From positions 1 through 64,000 of the forward strand of contig NZ_JAOEJU010000025.1 of assembly GCF_025447595.1 (NCBI RefSeq): DNA of 64,000 bases, written 5' to 3'. A program made the position numbers and the translations under genes. Source of the DNA: Pseudomonas koreensis. GTDB taxonomy: Bacteria > Pseudomonadota > Gammaproteobacteria > Pseudomonadales > Pseudomonadaceae. How positions within the stretch are numbered: the first letter of the stretch is position 1; each line of letters opens with the position of its first letter. Positions 32,452 through 40,969 of the stretch are shown here, one piece after another. The notes under the pieces are model-generated. The model had not been told where the DNA came from. It searched no databases and was given only the letters and a program-made list of their open reading frames with translations.

Positions 32452-33243
32452 CTAACCAAAGATTTTCTTGAAGAACGCCTGCATGTCCGCCCAGGATTTT
32501 TCATCGGCGGCCTTGTTGTAGCCGATATCCGGGCCACCGTGGTCGCCGTGGCTCAGGCGATCCGCATCAGGATTGCTGAAGCCATGCTTGGCACCGTCGA
32601 GGCTGACGAATTGATAGTCGGCGCCGGCCTTGTCCATTTCTGACTTGAATGCCGTGACGTTGTCCGGGGTGACCATGCTGTCCAGCGCGCCATGTTCGAC
32701 GAGGACTTTCGCCTTCACGCTACCCGGCGTAGCCGGAGTCTTGGTGGCCAGCGCACCGTGGAAGCTCACCACGCCGGCCAGCGGCACACCCTGACGCGCC
32801 GCATTCAGCACCACGCCACCGCCGAAGCAGTAACCGATGGCGGCGATTTTATCCTTGTCGGTCTGTGGCTGTTTCTTCAACAGATCCAGCCCGGCCTGAA
32901 AGCGCTTGCTGGCCGCATCGGCGTTCTGCGTGGCCGCCTGCATGAACGCCATCGCGTCTTTCGGGTGCTCGGTGTTCTTGCCTTCACCGTACATGTCGAT
33001 GGCCAGCGCGCTGTAACCGAGCCCGGCGAGATCCCGGGCGCGGCGCTTGGCGTAGTCGTTCAGGCCCCACCATTCATGCACCACCACCACGCCGGGGCGC
33101 GGGCCCTTGATCGCGTCGTCGTAGGCGAAATAGCCGATCAGCTTCGTGCCGTCGGCACTCTGATAGGGGATTTCCTCGGTCTTGATCGCAGCCTGGCTGA
33201 GGCCGCTGAAGACAAGGAGGGCGAGGGTTAAAAGCAGGCGCAT
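32452..33243 (-). CDS. Exported dienelactone-hydrolase-family protein
   Basis: 263 residues with an N-terminal signal peptide (LLLTLALLVFSGLSQA). An alpha/beta-hydrolase core follows with the nucleophile GYCFGGG (cysteine, typical of dienelactone hydrolase), a His in DGAKHGFSNPDA and an aspartate in LVEHGALDSMV. The periplasmic location is unlike the cytosolic ClcD enzymes, so the substrate is unclear. AGGAG lies eight bases before the ATG at 33243; a frame to 33261 has no Shine-Dalgarno. The family neighbour in P. aeruginosa is PA1166. Confidence 0.83.
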   Translation of the reverse strand: MRLLLTLALLVFSGLSQAAIKTEEIPYQSADGTKLIGYFAYDDAIKGPRPGVVVVHEWWGLNDYAKRRARDLAGLGYSALAIDMYGEGKNTEHPKDAMAFMQAATQNADAASKRFQAGLDLLKKQPQTDKDKIAAIGYCFGGGVVLNAARQGVPLAGVVSFHGALATKTPATPGSVKAKVLVEHGALDSMVTPDNVTAFKSEMDKAGADYQFVSLDGAKHGFSNPDADRLSHGDHGGPDIGYNKAADEKSWADMQAFFKKIFG

Positions 33244-33290
33244 GATCGGGTCTCCTGACAATAAAGGGTCAAAACAGCCTAGTTCATTTC

Positions 33291-33318
33291 ATTCAGGTCA
33301 GGTTCAGAGAGCGTTCAG
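33291..33318 (+). promoter_or_regulatory. PhoP box: three direct repeats upstream of oprH
   Basis: ATTCAG (33291), GTTCAG (33302) and GTTCAG (33313), each separated by five bases. The PhoP consensus in Pseudomonas is a (G)TTCAG-N5-(G)TTCAG direct repeat; here the repeat is threefold, 66 bases before the oprH ATG. Confidence 0.8.
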
Positions 33319-33383
33319 GGGCGGTACAGGGGAGGGTCAGTAACCTTGCGCCATACCCGAAGAGCACAACTGAGGAACACTCA

Positions 33384-33989
33384 ATGACTCGTTTGAACAA
33401 ACTGCTGCTGGCTTTCACCGTCATGAGCGCAAGCATCGCCGCCCATGCCGACACCACCACCAACTTCGCCGGCCTGACCTTTGGCCAGACCAGCGACAAG
33501 ATCAAGAAATCCAACGCCCTGAACGACAACCTCGGCCATCCGGACGCCACTGCGGCCATCGACGGCAACAACACCTACGGCCTGCGTCTGGGTCAGCAAA
33601 ACAGTCAGGGTCGCTACTACGCCACCTACGACAACGTGTCCGGCTCGCACAATGGCATTAAACTGCGCCAGGAAAACCTGCTGGGCAGCTACGATCTGTT
33701 CTACCCGGTGGGTAGCAGCACCAAGCTGTTCGGCGGTGCCACGGCCGGTCTGACCAAGTTGACCCAGGACTCGCCGAGCTACAGCCGTGACAGCGACATC
33801 GGTTACGCCGTCGGCGGCCAGTTCGGTGTGCTGCAGCAAGTCTCGCAGAACACCTCGGTCGAACTCGGTTACCGTTACCTGCGCAGCAACGCCAGCACTG
33901 AGATGAAAGAGAGCGGCGGCAGCAAGCAAGGCTCGCTGGACTTGACCAGCAGCGCCCAGACTTACCTGTCGGCCAACTACGCTTTCTAA
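33384..33989 (+). CDS. oprH: OprH, PhoP-regulated outer-membrane barrel protein
   Basis: 201 residues with a signal peptide cut near SIAAHADT. The mature protein matches P. aeruginosa OprH throughout: FAGLTFGQTSDKIKKSNALN, LRLGQQ..QGRYYATYDNVS, KLRQENLLGSYD, KLFGGATAGLTKLTQD, GYRYLRSNASTEM, and C-terminal aromatic ending SANYAF. OprH is an eight-stranded barrel that binds LPS and stabilises the outer membrane at low Mg2+. GAGGAA precedes the ATG. A PhoP box upstream and phoPQ downstream fit autoregulation. A REPIN lies between oprH and phoP. Confidence 0.93.
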   Translation: MTRLNKLLLAFTVMSASIAAHADTTTNFAGLTFGQTSDKIKKSNALNDNLGHPDATAAIDGNNTYGLRLGQQNSQGRYYATYDNVSGSHNGIKLRQENLLGSYDLFYPVGSSTKLFGGATAGLTKLTQDSPSYSRDSDIGYAVGGQFGVLQQVSQNTSVELGYRYLRSNASTEMKESGGSKQGSLDLTSSAQTYLSANYAF

Positions 33990-34010
33990 AGCGCGGTTTG
34001 CCCTGGCCCC

Positions 34011-34101
34011 TGTGGGAGCTAGCCTGCTAGCGATAGCGTCCTGACAGTCGACATCATGGTCGGTTGTCAATTCGCAATCGCTAGCAGGCTAGCTCCCATA
34101 G
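34011..34101. repeat. REPIN inside the oprH-phoP-phoQ operon
   Basis: Inverse pair GTGGGAGCTAGCCTGCTAGCGAT (34012-34034) and ATCGCTAGCAGGCTAGCTCCCAT (34077-34099), about 40 bases before phoP. Confidence 0.88.
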
Positions 34102-34140
34102 GCGGTTGTCTGGAGATTTCGTTTTACCCGGGAGAAGGTT

Positions 34141-34818
34141 ATGAAACTGTTGGTCGTCGAAGATGAAGCGCTGTTGCGCCATCACCTGCAAACCCGCCTG
34201 ACGGAAAGCGGTCACGTGGTCGAGTCCGTGGCCAACGCCGAAGAGGCGTTGTACCAGACCGGGCAATTCAACTTTGACCTGGCGGTGATCGACCTCGGCC
34301 TGCCGGGCATGGGCGGGCTCGACCTGATCCGCCAGTTGCGCTCGGGCGGCAAGACCTTTCCGATCCTGATCCTCACCGCACGCGGCAACTGGCAGGACAA
34401 GGTCGAAGGCCTGGCCGCCGGCGCCGACGATTACGTGGTCAAGCCGTTCCAGTTCGAAGAACTCGAAGCGCGGCTCAATGCGCTGCTGCGCCGTTCCAGC
34501 GGTTTCACCCAGTCGACCATCGTCGCCGGGCCGCTGTTGCTCGATCTCAATCGCAAACAGGCGACACTCGATGAACAACCGCTGGCGTTGACCGCTTACG
34601 AATACCGGATCCTCGAATACCTCATGCGCCATCACCAGCAAGTGGTGCCCAAGGATCGGTTGATGGAGCAGTTGTACCCGGATGACGACGAGCGCGATCC
34701 GAACGTGATCGAAGTGCTGGTCGGCCGACTGCGCCGCAAGCTCGAAGGCCCGGCCGGGTTCAAGCCGATCGACACCGTGCGCGGTCTCGGCTACCTGTTC
34801 AACGAGCGCTGCACTTGA
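34141..34818 (+). CDS. phoP: PhoP response regulator
   Basis: 225 residues, an OmpR-family regulator. The receiver has acceptor D51 (LAVIDLGLPG), LTARGNWQDKV and YVVKPF; the winged helix has LTAYEYRILEYLM and VEVLVGRLRRKL. It activates oprH and envelope-modification genes at low Mg2+ or with PhoQ input. The stop overlaps the phoQ start by four bases (TTGA). Identified by sequence and by oprH-phoP-phoQ order. Confidence 0.95.
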   Translation: MKLLVVEDEALLRHHLQTRLTESGHVVESVANAEEALYQTGQFNFDLAVIDLGLPGMGGLDLIRQLRSGGKTFPILILTARGNWQDKVEGLAAGADDYVVKPFQFEELEARLNALLRRSSGFTQSTIVAGPLLLDLNRKQATLDEQPLALTAYEYRILEYLMRHHQQVVPKDRLMEQLYPDDDERDPNVIEVLVGRLRRKLEGPAGFKPIDTVRGLGYLFNERCT

Positions 34819-36161
34819 TCCGTTCCCTTCGCGTCCGGCTGATGCTCGCCGCCACCACCCTGGCGGTGTTGTTCATGCTCGCGTTGCTCCCGGCAATGCA
34901 GGGCGCGTTCAGCCTGGCGCTGCAGGACTCGATCGAGCAGCGGCTGGCGTCGGACGTCACGACGCTGATTTCTGCTGCGCGTATCGAAAACGGTCGGCTG
35001 GTGATGCCGAATCAGTTGCCGGACGAGCGATTCAATCTCGCCGATTTCCGTCTGCTCGGTTACATCTACGACCGCGAAGGGCATCTGGTCTGGCGCTCGA
35101 AAGCGACGCAGGAAGAGCAGATCAATTACAAACCGCGTTATGACGGTCTCGGCAATGAGTTCGCGAGGATTCGCGAGGCCAACGGTCAGGAGTTTTTCGT
35201 CTACGACGTCGAGGTCAAACTGCTCGGCGGCAAGAGCGCGGCTTTCAGTATTGTGGCCCTGCAACCGGTGCGTGAATACGAAATCACCCTCGAAGGTTTG
35301 CGCGAGAATCTTTATCTCGGCTTTGGTGCGGCGTTGCTGGTCCTGCTCGCTCTGCTGTGGATCGGTCTGACCTGGGGCCTGAAAGCCTTGCGCCGGCTCA
35401 GTCAGGAGCTCGATGAAATCGAAGGCGGAACGCTCGAAAGCCTGAGTGAACAGCACCCACGCGAACTGTTGCGCCTGACCGGTTCGCTCAACCGCCTGCT
35501 GCACAGCGAGCGTCAACAGCGCAGCCGTTACCGCGACTCCCTCGACGATCTGGCCCACAGTCTGAAAACCCCGCTGGCGGTATTGCAAGGTGTCAGCGAA
35601 GACATGGCCCAGCGCCCCGAAGACCGCGATCAGGCGTGGGTGCTGCAAACCCAGATCGAACGCATGAGCCAGCAGATCGGCTACCAGTTGCAACGCGCCA
35701 GCCTGCGCAAAAGCGGTCTGGTGCGCCATCAGGTGCGCCTGCGTCCGGTGCTGCAAAGCCTGTGCGACACGCTGGACAAGGTCTACCGCGACAAACACGT
35801 GCGCGTCGCCTTCGATCTGCCGGAGCACTGCTACGTGCCGATCGAGCAGGGTGCCTTGCTGGAAATGATGGGCAACCTGCTGGAAAACGCCTACCGCCTG
35901 TGCCTGGGCGAAGTGCGTATCAGCGTGCGCGAAAGCCACTCAGGAAGCGAGCTGTGCATCGAAGACGACGGCCCCGGTGTGCCCCCGGATCAGCGCGCAC
36001 GGATTCTCGAACGCGGCGAACGCCTGGACCGCCAGCACCCGGGGCAGGGCATCGGGCTGGCGGTGGTCAAGGACATCATCGAGAGCTACAGCGCGAAACT
36101 GACATTGGGCGATTCGCCGATGGGCGGGGCGGCGTTCAGGATTCATTTTCCGGCGGTGTGA
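34815..36161 (+). CDS. phoQ: PhoQ sensor histidine kinase
   Basis: 448 residues starting with TTG at 34815, overlapping phoP's stop. TM1 lies at 10-30; the periplasmic domain has acidic stretches for divalent cations. TM2 is near 170-190, then the H box LDDLAHSLKTPLAVLQG, N box NLLENAYRL, G boxes EDDGPGVP and QGIGLAVVK. It senses low Mg2+, pH and antimicrobial peptides in other species and phosphorylates PhoP. The final residues fit the ATPase fold. Confidence 0.94.
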   Translation: MIRSLRVRLMLAATTLAVLFMLALLPAMQGAFSLALQDSIEQRLASDVTTLISAARIENGRLVMPNQLPDERFNLADFRLLGYIYDREGHLVWRSKATQEEQINYKPRYDGLGNEFARIREANGQEFFVYDVEVKLLGGKSAAFSIVALQPVREYEITLEGLRENLYLGFGAALLVLLALLWIGLTWGLKALRRLSQELDEIEGGTLESLSEQHPRELLRLTGSLNRLLHSERQQRSRYRDSLDDLAHSLKTPLAVLQGVSEDMAQRPEDRDQAWVLQTQIERMSQQIGYQLQRASLRKSGLVRHQVRLRPVLQSLCDTLDKVYRDKHVRVAFDLPEHCYVPIEQGALLEMMGNLLENAYRLCLGEVRISVRESHSGSELCIEDDGPGVPPDQRARILERGERLDRQHPGQGIGLAVVKDIIESYSAKLTLGDSPMGGAAFRIHFPAV

Positions 36162-36165
36162 CGGC

Positions 36166-37164
36166 CTACTGCTCCTGCGCCCGATAAGCCCCCGGCGTCA
36201 GCCCCGTCCACTTCTTGAACGCCCGATGAAACGCCGACGGCTCGGAAAATCCGAGCTGTTCGGCGATCTGTTGCAATGACAGATCCGCTCGCCCCAGGTG
36301 ATAAATCGCGATGTCCCGCCGCAACTGATCCTTCAGTTCCTGAAAACTGGTGCCTTCCTCGCGCAGATGCCGGCGCAGGGTTTGCGGGCTGATATGCAGG
36401 TGCGCGGCCACGGCTTCGAGGTCCGGCCAGCGTGCGCTGTCGTGGCTAAGCAAGCGCCGCAGCCGGCTGCTCAGGCTGTTGCCGTCGTCCGGGCGTGACA
36501 GCAGGTCGGCGGGGGAGCGTTCGAGGAAATGCTTGAGGGTGCGTTCATCCTGTAACAGCGGCATGTGCAGATAACGACTGTGAAACACCAGGCTGCTGTG
36601 CGTTGCCGAAAATTCCAGCGGGCAGGAAAACAGCAGATCGTATTCCGCTCCGTGCGCTGGTTTCGGGTAGCTGAAGCTCGCCTGTTCCAGGCGAATCCGC
36701 TGGCCGATCAGCCAGCTGCCGAGGCGATGCCAGATCACCAGCAGGCTCTCGCTGAGAAAGTGATCCGGATCCCACAATTGCGCATCGTCGAGGCTCAGGC
36801 GCACCCATTCGTCTTCATGGGTCAGGGTCAGACGCGGGGCTTCGGGGAATAGGCTATAAAACAATAAGCCGCGTTGCAGAGCCTTCTCCAGGCTGCGGCA
36901 ATGAATGATGGCGTGGCACATCATGGCGAAGCTGCCGGGTTTGCTCGGCGCATTGCCGAAGCCCAGGTATTCGTCGTCCAGGGCCAGCCACAGGTTCTGG
37001 ATCAGTTGGGTGAATTGCTCCGGGGCGATCCGCGCGCGCGGCTCGTCGAGCAGTTCGGGGCTGATGCCCAGTTGCTGCAGCAGGTCCGAATAGTCGTAAC
37101 CCGAGCGCCGCGCGCCACCGAGGGCGGCGCGGGCAAAGTGACTGGCGATGGTGCGTTCGCGCAT
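36166..37164 (-). CDS. AraC-family transcriptional regulator
   Basis: 332 residues. The N-terminal ligand-binding part (about 20-190) is of the Arabinose_bd/OruR type (IAPEQFTQLIQNLWLALDDEYLG). The C-terminal DNA-binding domain has two HTH motifs, DLEAVAAHLHISPQTLRRHLREEGTSFQ and LQQIAEQLGFSEPSAFHRAFKKWTGLTPGAYR. AAGGA precedes the ATG at 37164. It is divergent from dctA and shares the intergenic region with enhancer-like palindromes. A role in organic-acid use is plausible but unproven. The P. aeruginosa dctA neighbour is also a regulator. Confidence 0.85.
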   Translation of the reverse strand: MRERTIASHFARAALGGARRSGYDYSDLLQQLGISPELLDEPRARIAPEQFTQLIQNLWLALDDEYLGFGNAPSKPGSFAMMCHAIIHCRSLEKALQRGLLFYSLFPEAPRLTLTHEDEWVRLSLDDAQLWDPDHFLSESLLVIWHRLGSWLIGQRIRLEQASFSYPKPAHGAEYDLLFSCPLEFSATHSSLVFHSRYLHMPLLQDERTLKHFLERSPADLLSRPDDGNSLSSRLRRLLSHDSARWPDLEAVAAHLHISPQTLRRHLREEGTSFQELKDQLRRDIAIYHLGRADLSLQQIAEQLGFSEPSAFHRAFKKWTGLTPGAYRAQEQ

Positions 37165-37222
37165 GAGCGGTAGATCCTTCCTCTGGCGACCGATGGTAGC
37201 GGCTGCCTTTGATCGGTAACAA

Positions 37223-37277
37223 GGCGGATTTCCGCCAAATTGTAGGACGAGGTCGGGCGAGTTGGCGGAAATCCGCC
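37223..37277. promoter_or_regulatory. Pair of 14-bp palindromes, likely enhancers for sigma-54 activation of dctA
   Basis: GGCGGATTTCCGCC at 37223-37236 and its reverse complement, GGCGGAAATCCGCC, at 37264-37277. Centres are 41 bp apart (about four helical turns) and 80-135 bp upstream of the sigma-54 promoter. This is the usual place for DctD sites. Confidence 0.65.
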
Positions 37278-37356
37278 ACACTTGAGTAACCGGTTAGTGA
37301 CAAAAAAATACCCGCATCCCCTGATATCAAAAGGCTTGCAGCGATTTGCACCAAAG

Positions 37357-37371
37357 TGGCACGACGTTTGC
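37357..37371 (+). promoter_or_regulatory. Sigma-54 (RpoN) promoter of dctA
   Basis: TGGCACG, four bases, TTTGC: TGGCAC-N5-TTGC is a complete match to the RpoN core. It precedes the dctA ATG by about 146 bases. RpoN-dependent dctA is established in Pseudomonas and rhizobia. Confidence 0.85.
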
Positions 37372-37517
37372 GATAAGAGCGACAGAAGCGTGCGCCTAGC
37401 CGGTCCGGAAAAGCGCCGTTCGACACAACAAATCCCTCCAGTGCAGGAGGGTTCGCAATTCAAGTGTCGCGTTCAACAGATGGATGTTGCCGCGCGGGAC
37501 TCTTGAGGAACTTTGCA

Positions 37518-38852
37518 ATGACGACTCGTCAGCCACTGTACAAATCCCTGTATTTCCAGGTGATCGTCGCAATTTGTATCGGTATCGCGCTCGGCCACTA
37601 TTACCCGCAGTTCGGCGTGGCGGTAAAACCGCTGGGTGACGGGTTCATCAAACTGATCAAAATGATCATCGCCCCGATCATCTTCTGCACCGTCGTCAGC
37701 GGCATCGCTGGCATGCAAAGCATGAAATCGGTTGGCAAGACCGGCGGTTACGCACTCCTGTACTTCGAAATCGTTTCGACCATCGCCCTGCTGGTCGGCC
37801 TGATCGTGGTCAATATCGTGCAACCGGGCAACGGCATGCACGTCGATGTCAGCACGCTGGACGCCTCGAAAGTCGCGACCTATGTGCAACAAGGTGCTGA
37901 CCAGAGCGTCGTCGGCTTCCTGCTCAACGTGATCCCGAACACCATCGTCGGCGCGTTCGCCACCGGTGACATCCTGCAAGTGCTGATGTTCTCGGTGATC
38001 TTCGGTTTCGCCCTGCACCGCCTGGGTGCCTACGGCAAGCCGATCCTGGACTTCATCGATCGCTTCGCCCACGTGATGTTCAACATCATCAACATGATCA
38101 TGAAGCTCGCGCCAATCGGTGCCTTCGGTGCGATGGCGTTCACCATCGGTGCCTACGGCGTCGGCTCGCTGGTGCAGCTGGGTCAACTGATGATCTGCTT
38201 CTACATCACCTGCCTGGCGTTCATCCTGATCGTGCTCGGCGGTATCGCTCGCATGCACGGCTTCAGCGTGCTGAAGATGATCCGCTACATCCGTGAAGAA
38301 CTGCTGATCGTGCTGGGTACTTCCTCGTCGGAATCGGTACTGCCACGCATGCTGATCAAGATGGAACGTCTGGGCGCGAAGAAATCGGTAGTGGGTCTGG
38401 TGATCCCGACCGGCTACTCGTTCAACCTCGACGGCACCGCGATCTACCTGACCATGGCGGCCGTGTTCATCGCTCAGGCGACCGACACCCACATGGACAT
38501 CACTCACCAGATCACCCTGCTGGTGGTGTTGCTGCTGTCCTCCAAAGGTGCAGCCGGTGTGACCGGTTCGGGCTTCATCGTACTGGCCGCCACCCTGTCG
38601 GCCGTAGGTCACCTGCCGGTGGCCGGTCTGGCGCTGATCCTGGGTATCGACCGCTTCATGTCCGAAGCCCGCGCCCTGACCAACCTGGTCGGCAACGCCG
38701 TTGCAACCATCGTTGTGGCCAAGTGGGTCAAGGAACTGGACACCGACGTACTGGACGCCGAGCTGGCGTCGGGCGGTCGCGGTATCATCGATACCCGTCC
38801 TGAAGATGACCTGGGCGTGGCCGAAGGCCCGACCCCGAGCAATGTGAAGTAA
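37518..38852 (+). CDS. dctA: DctA, C4-dicarboxylate:H+ symporter
   Basis: 444 residues of the DAACS family, with the SSSESVLPRML serine motif, TGYSFNLDGTAIYLTMA, LLLSSKGAAGVTGSGFIVLAATL and GIDRFMSEARALTNLVGNAVAT. It imports succinate, fumarate and malate. The hydrophobic profile fits eight transmembrane helices plus reentrant loops. The ATG at 37518 gives the family N-terminus; a frame open from 37464 adds 18 residues. Upstream is a sigma-54 promoter and paired palindromes. Followed by a terminator. Confidence 0.95.
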   Translation: MTTRQPLYKSLYFQVIVAICIGIALGHYYPQFGVAVKPLGDGFIKLIKMIIAPIIFCTVVSGIAGMQSMKSVGKTGGYALLYFEIVSTIALLVGLIVVNIVQPGNGMHVDVSTLDASKVATYVQQGADQSVVGFLLNVIPNTIVGAFATGDILQVLMFSVIFGFALHRLGAYGKPILDFIDRFAHVMFNIINMIMKLAPIGAFGAMAFTIGAYGVGSLVQLGQLMICFYITCLAFILIVLGGIARMHGFSVLKMIRYIREELLIVLGTSSSESVLPRMLIKMERLGAKKSVVGLVIPTGYSFNLDGTAIYLTMAAVFIAQATDTHMDITHQITLLVVLLLSSKGAAGVTGSGFIVLAATLSAVGHLPVAGLALILGIDRFMSEARALTNLVGNAVATIVVAKWVKELDTDVLDAELASGGRGIIDTRPEDDLGVAEGPTPSNVK

Positions 38853-38867
38853 GCATCGCTTGCATGG

Positions 38868-38893
38868 GAAAACCCGCTTCGGCGGGTTTTTTC
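38868..38893 (+). terminator. dctA terminator
   Basis: Stem AAACCCGC/GCGGGTTT with TTCG loop and T-run. Confidence 0.9.
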
Positions 38894-38997
38894 TTGCCTG
38901 CTGTTTGAGCGCAACGGTCAGCGCAACTGATGGATCCGGTAATTGCCCCATCGCTGATGGCTGCCTAGGCTGCATGCATCGTTGATGGAGATCGCCC

Positions 38998-40179
38998 ATG
39001 TCTGCACCGCTGGCCTCACTGAAGATTCTGGATTTCTCGACCCTGCTGCCGGGGCCGTTCGCCTCGCTGTTGCTGGCGGACATGGGCGCCGAAGTGCTGC
39101 GCATCGAATCGCCGACCCGCCTCGACCTGCTGCGGGTGTTGCCGCCTCACGATCACGGCGTCTCGGCCAGCCATGCCTATCTCAACCGCAACAAGCGCAG
39201 CCTGGCGCTGGATCTCAAACAGCCCGAGGCGCTGGAGCTGGTGAAGCAGTTGCTGGCGGATTACGACATCGTGCTGGAGCAGTTCCGCCCCGGTGTGATG
39301 GAGCGGCGGGGGCTGGGTTACGAGGCGCTGAAGGCGATCAATCCGAAGTTGATTTATGTGTCGATCACCGGATACGGCCAGACCGGGCCGTACAAGGATC
39401 GCGCCGGCCACGACATCAACTATCTGGCATTGGCCGGGCTCGCCAGTTACACCGGGCGCGCCGACAGCGGGCCGTTGCCGCTGGGCATGCAGGTGGCGGA
39501 TGTGGCGGGCGGTTCGTTGCACGGGGTGATCGGTCTGTTGGCGGCGGTGATTTCCCGCCAGCAGACCGGGCTGGGCACCCATCTTGACGTGAGCATGACC
39601 GACTGCGCGTTCAGCCTGAATGCCATGGCCGGTGCCGGGTATCTGGCTTGCGGCGAGGAACCGGGCTGGGAAGATCAGATGCTCAATGGCGGCAGCTTCT
39701 ATGATTACTACCGCTCCCGTGACGGGCGCTGGATGTCGGTGGGCAGTCTGGAACCGGCCTTCATGCAGCAACTGTGTGCGGCGCTGGGGCGGCCGGAACT
39801 GGCGGCGCAGGGCTTGTCACCCAAACCCGAACAGCAACGGGCGCTCAAGGACGCCTTGAAGGTCGAGTTCGAGAAGCATGACTTTGCCGAACTGTGCGAG
39901 CTGTTCGCCGGGATCGATGCCTGTGTAGAACCGGTACTGAACCTGGGCGAGGCGCTACAGCATCCGCAACTGCAGGCGCGGGAACTGGTGACGCAGGTGC
40001 CGCGTGGGGATGGTTCGGCGCAGGCGCAGATGGCTTGCCCGCTGAAGTTTTCCGAGGCGTTGCCGCCGCCGCGGCATGTCGGGGCGGCGCTGGGGCAGCA
40101 TACGGATCAGGTGTTGGCGGAGTTGGGGTTGAGCCTTGGGCGGATTGCCGAACTGCGCCGAGCCAAGGTGATTCTCTAG
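38998..40179 (+). CDS. CaiB/BaiF (type III) CoA-transferase family protein
   Basis: 393 residues. N-terminal LPGPFASLLLADMGAEVLRIE and the loop SITGYGQTGPYKDRAGHDINYLALAG match the class III CoA-transferases. The loop aspartate (Asp in GHDINY) is the expected catalytic base in the family. Sequence is closest in style to alpha-methylacyl-CoA racemase/formyl-CoA transferase-like proteins, so the substrate is uncertain. GGAG precedes the ATG at 38998. Stands alone between dctA and a REPIN. Confidence 0.82.
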   Translation: MSAPLASLKILDFSTLLPGPFASLLLADMGAEVLRIESPTRLDLLRVLPPHDHGVSASHAYLNRNKRSLALDLKQPEALELVKQLLADYDIVLEQFRPGVMERRGLGYEALKAINPKLIYVSITGYGQTGPYKDRAGHDINYLALAGLASYTGRADSGPLPLGMQVADVAGGSLHGVIGLLAAVISRQQTGLGTHLDVSMTDCAFSLNAMAGAGYLACGEEPGWEDQMLNGGSFYDYYRSRDGRWMSVGSLEPAFMQQLCAALGRPELAAQGLSPKPEQQRALKDALKVEFEKHDFAELCELFAGIDACVEPVLNLGEALQHPQLQARELVTQVPRGDGSAQAQMACPLKFSEALPPPRHVGAALGQHTDQVLAELGLSLGRIAELRRAKVIL

Positions 40180-40191
40180 TGCCTGTTGCGG

Positions 40192-40289
40192 CCTCTTCGC
40201 GGGCAAGCCCGCTCCCACAGGTATTTGTGCCGTACACAGACCTTGTGAACACACCGGACACTGTGGGAGCGGGCTTGCCCGCGAAGAGG
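40192..40289. repeat. REPIN between the CoA-transferase gene and sprT
   Basis: Inverse arms CCTCTTCGCGGGCAAGCCCG... (40192-40220) and ...CGGGCTTGCCCGCGAAGAGG (40261-40289): 29 bp perfect inverted repeat with a 40-base loop. Confidence 0.9.
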
Positions 40290-40315
40290 CCCGGCCAGAC
40301 AGCACAAAGTCCGGG

Positions 40316-40810
40316 TTACTCGACCCGCATCTCGCCACTGAACACCAAAGTGTTCCGGCATCGGCGGCACAAATAACGCCGTCCCTGCCGGACCAGGCTA
40401 TGGCGCTGCGCCGAAAACGGAAAATCGCTATCCGCACACGGGCACTTATAGATATAGCGGGTCACGCTGCGGCGTTTGACTTCATAGGTATGGCAACGGT
40501 CCGGCGGCAATTCGTAAACGCCGCGCATGATCAGTTGCCACTCCTCGCCGTGGGGCTGGATGCGGTCGCCGAACAGTTGATGGGCGATCAGGTGCGCGAC
40601 TTCGTGGGCCACGGTCTGCTTGAGGAAATGTTCGGTGTTTTCCCGGTACAGCTGCGGATTGAAGCGCAGCAGGTTCTCGTGCAGATGCGCGACCCCGGCT
40701 TTTTGCCCGCGCAGCTTGAGGCTCACCACGGGGCGTTTGAAGGGACGTTTGAAAAAGGATTCAGCGAGTTGGAAACAGTCTTCGACGCGGGTATTGAGTT
40801 GCTCGGGCAT
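40316..40810 (-). CDS. sprT: SprT-family zinc metalloprotease
   Basis: 164 residues. The HExxH motif is HEVAH at 69-73, followed by a third ligand in PHGEEW. The C-terminus has a zinc ribbon CPCADSDFPF and YLCRRCRN. Family members are poorly characterised in bacteria; eukaryotic Spartan cleaves DNA-protein crosslinks. ATG at 40810 with no alternative. Independent transcription unit; convergent neighbour is the REPIN. Confidence 0.87.
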   Translation of the reverse strand: MPEQLNTRVEDCFQLAESFFKRPFKRPVVSLKLRGQKAGVAHLHENLLRFNPQLYRENTEHFLKQTVAHEVAHLIAHQLFGDRIQPHGEEWQLIMRGVYELPPDRCHTYEVKRRSVTRYIYKCPCADSDFPFSAQRHSLVRQGRRYLCRRCRNTLVFSGEMRVE

Positions 40811-40969
40811 GCTTGATGGATCTCCAGAGGCGTCGAGTATGCCGCAACCCCGCAGCGTTGCGAATCGTCGAGCTGCCGAATGGTCGTCGCTCTTTTTCTA
40901 CCGGCACGAGAAGGCCGCCTCGCGGCGGCCTGTGTTGGCGGATCTTGTTCTTCTCGGCAGTGCAGCCAG

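Noticed and set aside
37473..39104. 543-codon frame antisense to dctA
   Set aside because: Composition artefact (D/H/Q-rich) over a certain gene.
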